A stretch of 47,442 nucleotides of DNA from Planctomycetota bacterium (GTDB lineage Bacteria; Planctomycetota; Phycisphaerae; UBA1845), in contig BOJX01000011.1 of assembly GCA_016860685.1 (NCBI GenBank), positions 1 through 47,442 on the forward strand. Reading direction: 5' to 3'. Under the pieces are notes generated by a model, which was not told the DNA's origin, did no database searches, and worked only from the letters and a program-made list of their open reading frames with translations. This document shows, one piece after another, positions 41,365-47,442 of this stretch. Position numbers and translations under genes: made by a program. Numbering within the stretch: the stretch's first letter is position 1; each line of letters opens with the position of its first letter.

Positions 41365-42198
41365 ATGACCCGATCGATCGTCAGATTCTTGAATGTCGCC
41401 GGCCTTGCGCAGCGTGGTCCGGCCGTCGGTGCGGCCCGCGGACGACGAGCCTCAGCGCCGGCGGGCGCCTTGTTGATCGCCCTGGCGTTTTCCGGGTGCG
41501 CCTCGGCTCCGCGGGAAACACCCTGGGTCGCGCCGCCCCGCGTCTCGTGGGAGGATCTGACCCCGTCGCCCGTGCCGGTCGTGCGCGACGGATATCGCAT
41601 TCTCGATGAGGCGCCGTCGCGTGGACGCTTTCCTTGCGCGATGTCGGTGAGCCGGATGGCGAGCGAGGTTCTCGACGCGGATCAGGACGGTCCGCTCGTC
41701 GTCCCCGCCACGCCGCACAACGAGTTCCTGATCTGGAACAATCTCTTTGACAATCTCCCCGCGGTGTCGGAAGCGTTTCCCGTCGTGGAGCGGAACCTGG
41801 GCGAGAATCCCGCTGACGCGGCGCTCGTCCTTTCGGCGGCGAGGGCGTTTCACGCCGGGGTGAGCATGATCTACGCGGTCAACGCCGTCGCCCAGGATCG
41901 TTATGAGATGCTCGGTGTCCTGCATGACGCCAACACCGGACAGCCGATCGCCGTGCTTCATGCGGAAGGCGAGCGCGCCCCGCGACCGGAGGATTACGAG
42001 ACCACCTACAACAACGTGGATGCGTGGGATTATGAAGCAAGGGCGCTCGCCCGGCGCAAGTTCAAAAAGCTCGCCGTCGCGTGCCTTCGTGATCTGATCG
42101 CCAACGACGTCCCGCAGAAAACACAGGTTCCGGAAGGTTGGGTTCCGGATCGTCCGCTCGCCCCGGTTCACTGGCCTCCACGTTACTTCCACCCATGA
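41365..42198 (+). CDS. hypothetical lipoprotein
   Basis: Protein of 277 residues with unknown function. GGAGGA lies a few bases upstream of the ATG. The start has an Arg-rich leader (RGRRASAPAG) and a hydrophobic segment ending in FSGC, a slightly atypical lipobox, followed by Ala-Ser. The mature body has no internal membrane helices; features include PCAMSVSRMASEVLD, FLIWNNLFDNLPAVSEAFPV, LSAARAFHAGVSMIYAVNA and a C-terminal WVPDRPLAPVHWPPRYF. The TGA stop overlaps the ATG of the VanZ-like gene (ATGA), so the pair is translated together. Position opposite the polyprenyl transferase suggests an envelope role. Confidence 0.65.
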   Translation: MTRSIVRFLNVAGLAQRGPAVGAARGRRASAPAGALLIALAFSGCASAPRETPWVAPPRVSWEDLTPSPVPVVRDGYRILDEAPSRGRFPCAMSVSRMASEVLDADQDGPLVVPATPHNEFLIWNNLFDNLPAVSEAFPVVERNLGENPADAALVLSAARAFHAGVSMIYAVNAVAQDRYEMLGVLHDANTGQPIAVLHAEGERAPRPEDYETTYNNVDAWDYEARALARRKFKKLAVACLRDLIANDVPQKTQVPEGWVPDRPLAPVHWPPRYFHP

Positions 42199-43724
42199 AA
42201 GACGGGTTGACGCCGCGGTCCCGGACGGATCGCTCCCGCCCGGTGATTGAGGCGGCGGGCGCCTTGTATCTTTTGTTTCTCCTTGCCACGTCGCTGGCGC
42301 CGCTGGATTTCGGACAACCGCTTCCGCAGCCCGCGCTGGAACGGATGTTCACGGTGGCGTTCGGTCGCGTGGCGTGGGCGGAACTGGCGGCGAACACCGT
42401 CTTGTATGTCCCTTTGGCGGCGCTGACGCGGTGGCTCCTTGTCCACCGAAGACCAGAAATCCCGCTCGCGTCGGTCGTAGCGCTGGGCTTTGCCGCCGCC
42501 GTCAGTGCGGGGCTTGAGGCGACACAGGCGTTCTCCCCGACCCGGGTGTCTTCCGTCGTGGATCTCGCCGCCAATTTCGGGGGAGCGGCGCTGGGTGTCG
42601 TGGCCAGTCGGCTGGCCGAGCGGATGTCCCGCCGCCGTCAGACTCGATTCTGGGGTTTGCGCCGCGAACTGCCGCTCGAACTGCGCGCGAAGTTTTACGT
42701 TCTTCTGCTGACGGTCATCGCCGCAGCGCCTTACTCGTTTTCGCTCGATCCGCTCTGGGTGGAGCGGGCGTGGAGCAAGGCGGTTTTTAAACCCTTTGAT
42801 GAATACGTCACCGGCAACGCGGCGGGCGGATCGCTTGAAGCTCAGGCGGGAGAACGCCGCCGGGTGCAGTCGACCGCGCTGGATGACGGCGCTGAGGCGG
42901 CAGCTTTTTTGATGCTTGCGTGGGTGGTGTTTACCTGTTTGAGGAAGGAATACCGGTTCGGGACGGCGGGCGCCACATTGCTGACGTTGTGGACCGTGGC
43001 GATGCTGGCGATCGGATTCAGTGTGATGCAGTTTCTGATCGTCAACCGTGGATTCGTCGCCACCGATCTTGTGATCCGGATCTGCGGCGGAGGTGCGGGA
43101 CTGCTCCTTGCGATCTGCGCCGGTCGAAGCGTTGCAGGACAGAGCGACGTCGCGTGGCCGTGCCGACGTCGCGCCGCCCGTGTGCTTGCGCTGGCGACCG
43201 TGGGGTACATTGTGCTGCGTGGCTCGTTTCCGCTCATGTTTCGTCCGGCAAGCGATCTTCCCGATCTGATGTCGCCGGAGACGATATTTCCTTTTTTCGG
43301 GTATGCGCGCGGTCGGTTCGACCTTGCGATCACGGACCTGGTTGCGAAGACTTACGCGTACCTCCTCCTCGGGACGGCGCTCGCCGCAGCTCGCGCGAAC
43401 GATGTGCAATCCGATGCTCGGTGCACGATGGCGCGTTCCGCCGCCGCCGCCCTGGGCGTGGCGATCGTTGTCGAGGGGCTTCAGATTTTCATCGTGTCGC
43501 GGGTTCCGTCGATCACCGACCTCCTGCTTGCGGTTCCAGCCTCAGTGCTGGGTGCCTACCTGATGTGCGGGCTGCAATCCGCCGTCAAAGAGGCTCAACC
43601 CACGCGGAACGACTCCCCGGGCGACGCGCCGCCCTCCGGTGGGCGCCGCTGGACGCTTTCGGACGCCTTGGTCTCACAACTGGTCGATGCTCCGGACAAC
43701 GCCGTCGAACCGCGCCGTCATTAA
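42195..43724 (+). CDS. tandem VanZ-like membrane protein
   Basis: Multi-pass membrane protein of 509 residues. Two VanZ-like units are visible: about 20-150 with LAANTVLYVPLAALTRW then EATQAFSPTRVSSVVDLAANFGGAALG, and about 400-490 with KTYAYLLLGTALAAA then EGLQIFIVSRVPSITDLL. The shared pattern is E-x-x-Q, an Arg followed by S-x-x-D, then a glycine/alanine-rich helix. Between them are about four more helices (VFTCLRKEYRFGT, VMQFLIVNRGFVATDL). The C-terminal 40 residues are polar. Start chosen by ATGA overlap with the lipoprotein gene; an upstream start would be antisense-like. VanZ family members occur in exosortase loci and in teicoplanin resistance, but the reaction is unknown. Confidence 0.72.
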   Translation: MKDGLTPRSRTDRSRPVIEAAGALYLLFLLATSLAPLDFGQPLPQPALERMFTVAFGRVAWAELAANTVLYVPLAALTRWLLVHRRPEIPLASVVALGFAAAVSAGLEATQAFSPTRVSSVVDLAANFGGAALGVVASRLAERMSRRRQTRFWGLRRELPLELRAKFYVLLLTVIAAAPYSFSLDPLWVERAWSKAVFKPFDEYVTGNAAGGSLEAQAGERRRVQSTALDDGAEAAAFLMLAWVVFTCLRKEYRFGTAGATLLTLWTVAMLAIGFSVMQFLIVNRGFVATDLVIRICGGGAGLLLAICAGRSVAGQSDVAWPCRRRAARVLALATVGYIVLRGSFPLMFRPASDLPDLMSPETIFPFFGYARGRFDLAITDLVAKTYAYLLLGTALAAARANDVQSDARCTMARSAAAALGVAIVVEGLQIFIVSRVPSITDLLLAVPASVLGAYLMCGLQSAVKEAQPTRNDSPGDAPPSGGRRWTLSDALVSQLVDAPDNAVEPRRH

Positions 43725-43801
43725 ATCCCCGGTTTCGCAACGCCGTCGTCCGGACAGATCGAGCTTGACACCTGGCGGCCGATGCGTACATTGCCTCGCG
43801 C

Positions 43802-44419
43802 TTGGTGGTATGCAACTTGCATCCGACACACGTTATGCAGTCACGCGCGGAGATGTCGAATACGATCTGTTTGAGATTCGTCCTGTACCGGCAGACGAAT
43901 CTGCGCGCCTTGTTCTGGCTGATCCTGCTGGCGGCTCATTTGCTCGCGGTCCCGTCCATCGTGGACGGTCTTGCCGGAGTTCACCCGTCACAGGAACTTG
44001 CCGCGCCGTTGCTTCGGGCGGTCTGGCTGGCTGCGTCCGTCGTGTTCTTCCTGCTGAAGATCGTCGACGTCCCGTGGCTTCGGTTCACCTCGGGTCGAAG
44101 GTCCGTGGTGTCCGCCGCGCTGGCGATCGCGCTGTTTCACGCGGTGGTCATTGAGCGATCCGACGCAGACACAGGCGGTGCCGTTCCTCGGGCCGGACTG
44201 GTGGTTCTCGTCGGATCTCTGCCGTGGTGGTTCCGCGCGGCCCGGAACGCGGTGCGCCGGTTCCTCGACGGGTGGCGCAGTCGCTTAACGGCGCTGCGCA
44301 AGGCCGTGGACGATTTTCGTCGCGGCGAGTTCGTTGACGGTATCACCTTGCAGGCCCCGGTCTGCCTGCTGCTTCCACATTCGCGCGCCCTTCGTGCTCC
44401 GCCTGTGTTCGCCATCTGA
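43802..44419 (+). CDS. hypothetical membrane protein
   Basis: Protein of up to 205 residues with about four predicted membrane helices: ALFWLILLAAHLLAVP, LLRAVWLAASVVFFLLK, VSAALAIALFHAVVIE and AGLVVLVGSLPWWF. The C-terminal 70 residues are polar and Arg-rich. The start is uncertain: the frame begins with TTG at its first codon, and ATGs occur at codons 12 and 18; the last has GCGGAG directly before it. No family recognised. It follows the VanZ-like gene by about 80 bases on the same strand, so it may belong to the same envelope group. Confidence 0.5.
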   Translation: MVVCNLHPTHVMQSRAEMSNTICLRFVLYRQTNLRALFWLILLAAHLLAVPSIVDGLAGVHPSQELAAPLLRAVWLAASVVFFLLKIVDVPWLRFTSGRRSVVSAALAIALFHAVVIERSDADTGGAVPRAGLVVLVGSLPWWFRAARNAVRRFLDGWRSRLTALRKAVDDFRRGEFVDGITLQAPVCLLLPHSRALRAPPVFAI

Positions 44420-44632
44420 ATCTGACGACGCTGGTTCGCGCCGATTGCCGGCGCGCGGTCGGGCCCGCGCGACGCGCGGCGCGGCACGTGCCTCGTCCGT
44501 TAACATCACACCGAAACTTCTGAAATGCTACGCACCTGCGCCGCGTCGGCGCAGCGTGTCGCGCTTGATATGAACACGGTATGTGCAGCGCCGTCCGGCG
44601 CTCGCACAACTGCAGATAAAGGAGATTTTCCG
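44420..44632. other. intergenic leader upstream of secreted Cys-rich protein
   Basis: No gene is supported. It is GC-rich at the left with short inverted repeats and holds AAAGGAG (ribosome site) near 44618 at its right end, eight bases before the ATG of the next gene. No promoter is convincing. Confidence 0.35.
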
Positions 44633-45799
44633 ATGAGAATTCGGATGCTTGCGGCTTTTGCCTTGATCGCCGCGACGGTCGCCCGTGCGGATGAATTTGT
44701 GTTTTCGACTCCGTCCGATGATCGCTGGTTCTACCCCTTCAATTTCAATCCGGGGCGCCGGCCCGTCGCCTCATGCTTCGGAACCGCTGGGATGTCGGGA
44801 TTCAACGACCGCGACGGCGCGGTCATCATCGCGTGGAGCACGTCGTCGCTGATTGCTCCGGGTCAGGGGTCTGATGCGTACGACGTCACGTCGATCCGCC
44901 TGACGATGACGAACGTCCCCGGCGCGGAGTGGGCGATCGACCTCACTCCCGATGCGTGGTACACGTTCGATCTGAATCAGGACGGGTTCATCAACGCGGA
45001 CGGCATTCCCCGCGGCGAGGAAGGCGACACCGATGGCGAGAGCGACGACGAGGATCCCGGGCGTCCGATCGAGGTGTTCGGCGTCGGATTCGGACCCGTG
45101 CGGGACTACGCCACCTGGATCGAAACCTCGGGGTACATCGGATCCGACTCAACGACCGACCTTCCGCGCGACCCCTACCCGTTTGTCTATCAGAACGGCA
45201 CGGGTGAGCGTCTGCATTGCGAAGACAACGTCAAAGGCCTGCACAACGAAGCCCTGGGCGTCACGCAGTTCACGCCGGCGCCCTGGGCGGTCGGTGTCCC
45301 GGTCGGATACGTCCCCGGGGAGCAGACGACGCCCTTTGCGATCGAGTTCACGATCGACCTTTCCGCGTCCGACGGCCGCGTCCGACGCTACGTGCAGGAG
45401 CAACTCGACGGCGGGCGTCTCTTCTTCTATGTCACGTCGCTGGCCGACACGACGATGGGCGGCGGACAGAACGAATTCCCGACCGTCTACATGAAGGAAT
45501 CCACGGACGAGGGCGCTCGCCCGGGCGAACTGATTGTCGAACTCGGCGGCGGGATCCCCTGCGACGACGTGCGCAAGCTCACCGGGCGCTGCCGCAACGG
45601 CACGCTCAAGTCGAAGGTCGTATTCCAGGACGAGTCGCATGACGGTCAGCAGGTCACGGTCGAGGTGGACGGGACGCCGCACGTGCTCGACGTCAGCGGG
45701 CGCCGCGCTCGCCTGCGCCTGCGCAATCAGAGCGGTTCGCACGAGGTCTGCCTCACGGACCCGGATTGCGGGCTGTGCCGCAACGTGGAGTGCTCATAA
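44633..45799 (+). CDS. secreted hypothetical protein with acidic calcium-loop-like and Cys-rich C-terminal regions
   Basis: Protein of 388 residues, family not recognised. Strong AAAGGAG before the ATG. Signal peptide 1-19 (MRIRMLAAFALIAATVARA, cleavage before DE). Residues 112-145 carry an EF-hand-like DLNQDGFINADG followed by a very acidic stretch (GDTDGESDDEDP), probably a calcium site. The middle has beta-rich sequences (TPFAIEFTIDLSASDG, LFFYVTSLADTT). A C-terminal module from Cys310 to Cys387 has six cysteines (310, 320, 373, 379, 382, 387) around HDGQQVTVEVDG, likely disulfide-bonded. No PEP-CTERM or LPXTG sorting tail, so it should be released or attached otherwise. The pseudopilin gene follows after a hairpin region. 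Confidence 0.75.
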   Translation: MRIRMLAAFALIAATVARADEFVFSTPSDDRWFYPFNFNPGRRPVASCFGTAGMSGFNDRDGAVIIAWSTSSLIAPGQGSDAYDVTSIRLTMTNVPGAEWAIDLTPDAWYTFDLNQDGFINADGIPRGEEGDTDGESDDEDPGRPIEVFGVGFGPVRDYATWIETSGYIGSDSTTDLPRDPYPFVYQNGTGERLHCEDNVKGLHNEALGVTQFTPAPWAVGVPVGYVPGEQTTPFAIEFTIDLSASDGRVRRYVQEQLDGGRLFFYVTSLADTTMGGGQNEFPTVYMKESTDEGARPGELIVELGGGIPCDDVRKLTGRCRNGTLKSKVVFQDESHDGQQVTVEVDGTPHVLDVSGRRARLRLRNQSGSHEVCLTDPDCGLCRNVECS

Positions 45800-45880
45800 C
45801 GGCTCGAGGCGTTGACCGCGCGGCGTGCGACAACGATCCGTCCGGACCGCGCACCGCCGCCGCCGGAGTTGGGCGCCGTG

Positions 45881-45930
45881 GACCGGCGCGTCCTTGTGAC
45901 GCGCCGGTCCCGGACCCCGCTCCGGTTTTT
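45881..45930 (+). terminator. double hairpin (attenuator-like terminator) before pseudopilin gene
   Basis: A perfect 12-base-pair stem at 45881-45909 (GACCGGCGCGTC, five-base loop, then its complement) is followed directly by a second stem CCGGA/TCCGG at 45910-45925 and TTTTT. The second ends just before the AAGGAG ribosome site of the pseudopilin gene, so it may terminate the upstream transcript or modulate readthrough. Confidence 0.6.
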
Positions 45931-45943
45931 CAAGGAGTGAAAC

Positions 45944-46750
45944 ATGTCCCGCAACCTTCGACTCCGCCCGGCGTTTACCCTGATCGAACTGCTCGTCGTC
46001 ATCGCAATCATCGCCCTGCTGATCTCGATCCTTCTGCCGTCTCTGCGCAGTGCCCGCGAGCAGGCGAAGACCGTGATCTGCCGGAACAACCTGCGATCCA
46101 TCTGGGTGGGCATCCTCGCGTACGCCCTCGAAAACGCCGACCGCGTTCCCTATCTCGAGGATCCGAATCTCACGAATTCCGAAAACGATCCGTTTGACCC
46201 GGCCTTTCCCGCCTCGGTGGGCAATGTCCTCTTCTCCTACGTGGAGAAAGGGAGCTGGCGATGTCCTTCGGCGATCGCCGGGTTCCCCGCTTCGAGCGGC
46301 CCGGACCGCTGGACCCTGACCTACGAGTTCAGCACCGCCGACCGTCTCGGCAAGCCGATCCCTTATGACGATCATCCGGACGCTTACACGAATAACGAGA
46401 ACGACCCGGCGATCCGCAATTACGTGCATTTCGACGGTCGCCCCCTGCGCCTGCTCGACGGGCGCCGGTACGTGCGCAACGGGCTGAACCGCAATGAGAA
46501 AGGACAGTGGAACATCCGCTTCGGGTTCGTGACAGACAAACTCGCCGGCGCCCCGATGTCCGGACAGCCGAAGTATCCGCACTTCGGGACGCTCGACGCG
46601 CGGCTGGACCTTCAGAACGCGCGGCGATCGTTCGAGGAGAATTCGTTCGCCGTGGGAAAAAAGCCGGGATACCTGGAACTGCATGCGGATCATGACCGGG
46701 CGGAAGTGCTGCTGACACGGTTCTGGGTTCCGCACCAGAAGGGATACTGA
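45944..46750 (+). CDS. type II secretion/pilin-like pseudopilin (prepilin N-terminal methylation domain)
   Basis: Pseudopilin of 268 residues. The N-terminal class III signal has [20 protein letters not shown], with the prepilin peptidase site after Ala10 (Ala instead of the usual Gly), Glu15 at position +5 and a helical hydrophobic stem. The following [25 protein letters not shown] is the planctomycete-style continuation of such pilins. The rest ([40 protein letters not shown]) is a soluble domain. AAGGAG upstream supports the ATG. No secretion or pilus machinery genes are near; the many planctomycete pseudopilins are often scattered. Function inferred only from the signal. Confidence 0.85.
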   Translation: MSRNLRLRPAFTLIELLVVIAIIALLISILLPSLRSAREQAKTVICRNNLRSIWVGILAYALENADRVPYLEDPNLTNSENDPFDPAFPASVGNVLFSYVEKGSWRCPSAIAGFPASSGPDRWTLTYEFSTADRLGKPIPYDDHPDAYTNNENDPAIRNYVHFDGRPLRLLDGRRYVRNGLNRNEKGQWNIRFGFVTDKLAGAPMSGQPKYPHFGTLDARLDLQNARRSFEENSFAVGKKPGYLELHADHDRAEVLLTRFWVPHQKGY

Positions 46751-46802
46751 TCGACAGCCGCGGGCGCCGTCTCCCTCGAGACGACGACGTCGGTCCATCG
46801 CG

Positions 46803-46830
46803 TTGACCTCATGCGGCGGAGGGTAATAAT
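46803..46830 (+). promoter_or_regulatory. predicted promoter giving a leaderless transcript of the S24 repressor
   Basis: TTGACC at 46803-46808, a 16-base spacer and AATAAT at 46825-46830 match vegetative boxes at 5/6 each. Transcription would start about 7-8 bases downstream, at or one base before the A of the ATG at 46838, so the mRNA would carry no leader. A GGAGG-like sequence at 46818 would then be untranscribed. Confidence 0.55.
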
Positions 46831-46837
46831 CCGGGAC

Positions 46838-47442
46838 ATGTCCGCTCCGGAGCGCCGCCAGAAGCCGCCGTCTGCGCCCGTCTTGAATCGTCGCGAAACC
46901 CACGCGCGTCTCGCGGACCTGATCGCCCGGCGATCGCGCGAGACGTTCGGTCAGCGCGTGCGCCGTCTGCGCAGGCGGAACCGCTGGACGCAGGCCGAAT
47001 TCGCGCGCCGCGCCGGCATCAACCAGGGCTTCCTCTCCCAGATCGAGCGTGACCGCAAGTCGCCTTCGGCGCAGACGCTCGACGCGCTGGCAGTGGCGCT
47101 CGGAGTTCCGCAGGGGGTTCTCCTCGGATCAGGCGAGGATCATGACGCGCCTCAGCCGCTCCTGACGAAGGAGCTGCCCTTGTTCGGTTCGGTGCCCGGC
47201 GGTCCGCCGTCACAGACGCAGGAGCAGCTTGAGATGTTCCCCGTCCTGCGCCATCTCTGGGCCGCCGATCATTATTGCCTGCGCCTGACCTTCGACAGCA
47301 TGGAGCCGACGCTCAAGCCCGGCGACATCGTTCTGGTGCGTTACAGTCCCGGCGTCGAACCCGAACACGTGCAAGGAAAGATCTGCGCCTGCCTCGTGGA
47401 CGGCCAGCCCACGCTGAAGCGGGTCAACGTTGAGCTGCGGCA
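46838..47442 (+). CDS. XRE-family repressor with S24 (LexA/CI-like) peptidase domain (3' truncated)
   Basis: Reads from ATG to the window end, 201 residues seen; the product continues past the edge. Residues 38-95 form an XRE helix-turn-helix (RVRRLRRRNRWTQAEFARRAG, then LSQIERDRKSPSAQTLDALA). Residues 105-200 form the S24 self-cleavage domain: LPLFGSVPGG at 113-122, nucleophile Ser154 (FDSMEPTLKPGD) and general-base Lys194 (PTLKRV). The normal Ala-Gly cleavage pair is replaced by VPGG at 119-122. The first 35 residues are a basic extension. Such proteins repress SOS- or phage-type genes until cleaved; here the target is unknown. Confidence 0.85.
   Translation, partial: MSAPERRQKPPSAPVLNRRETHARLADLIARRSRETFGQRVRRLRRRNRWTQAEFARRAGINQGFLSQIERDRKSPSAQTLDALAVALGVPQGVLLGSGEDHDAPQPLLTKELPLFGSVPGGPPSQTQEQLEMFPVLRHLWAADHYCLRLTFDSMEPTLKPGDIVLVRYSPGVEPEHVQGKICACLVDGQPTLKRVNVELR

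Noticed and set aside
44633..45799. Possible PEP-CTERM protein
   Set aside because: The C-terminus ends in a Cys-rich module without a Pro-Glu-Pro motif, hydrophobic helix or Arg-rich tail.
1..47442. CRISPR arrays, tandem repeats, prophage or toxin-antitoxin modules
   Set aside because: No regularly spaced direct repeats, cas, integrase, phage structural or paired toxin-antitoxin genes were seen anywhere.

Overview
The window is a high-G+C (roughly two-thirds by eye), gene-dense bacterial chromosome segment. It most likely comes from the phylum Planctomycetota, possibly a Phycisphaerae-like lineage. The main evidence is a large secreted protein with the Planctomycete-cytochrome layout (PSCyt1 CxxCH, then DUF1549, then DUF1553). 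Supporting signs are a planctomycete-style pseudopilin, a lipoprotein with two CxxCH sites, and many secreted proteins of unknown function. No plasmid, phage or CRISPR features are visible. The only mobile-element trace is a decayed IS630-type transposase remnant against the 3' end of a tRNA-Met(CAT) gene.

Layout. 1-4.8 kb: 3' part of a zinc-dependent MDR dehydrogenase, a divergent LarA-superfamily protein, a tail-anchored unknown, an HNH endonuclease and a CYTH phosphatase/cyclase-fold protein. 4.9-12.9 kb: a 1000-residue membrane protein with a spermidine-synthase-like domain, divergent from the PSCyt1/DUF1549/DUF1553 protein, then an orphan RhaS/LsrB-type sugar-binding protein. 12.9-18.8 kb: tRNA-Met with its promoter, the IS630 remnant, a fusion of a complete M14 metallopeptidase with a complete DPP-IV-type S9 peptidase, and an orphan PAS histidine kinase. 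18.9-20.7 kb: the CxxCH lipoprotein (TTG start) and a secreted unknown.

21-25 kb holds three co-directional genes of the XrtA/PEP-CTERM-associated exopolysaccharide type: a PaaK/CapK-like adenylate-forming enzyme, a FemAB-like transferase and a TIGR03087-type glycosyltransferase. 25-30.9 kb, minus strand: amidohydrolase, AsmA-like protein, NatA-type ABC ATPase and a NatB-type permease fused to a CPBP protease domain. 30.9-33.5 kb: gatC-gatA and an acetyltransferase-like gene. 33.6-36.6 kb: an ATP-grasp enzyme converging on a translation operon, rpsP-trmD-rplS-yraN, in which rimM is absent and rpsP starts with TTG. 37-37.7 kb: queF and a UPF0235 gene (TTG start).

37.7-44.4 kb: a REC-GGDEF-HD-GYP response regulator, a polyprenyl glycosylphosphotransferase, and, divergently, a lipoprotein coupled to a tandem-VanZ membrane protein, then another membrane protein. 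This looks like a second part of the envelope/exopolysaccharide system, with a c-di-GMP protein next to the chain-initiating transferase. 44.6-47.4 kb: a secreted Cys-rich protein, an attenuator-like double hairpin, a pseudopilin, and the start of an XRE-S24 (LexA/CI-like) repressor whose predicted promoter implies a leaderless mRNA.

The most unusual items are the M14-DPP-IV fusion, the LarA-like protein lacking canonical substrate residues, the degenerate HD-GYP module, the exosortase-type genes without an exosortase, and the leaderless S24 repressor with an altered cleavage site. I do not see a single clear-cut new defence or mobile system. All functional statements rest on motif reading without database searches.
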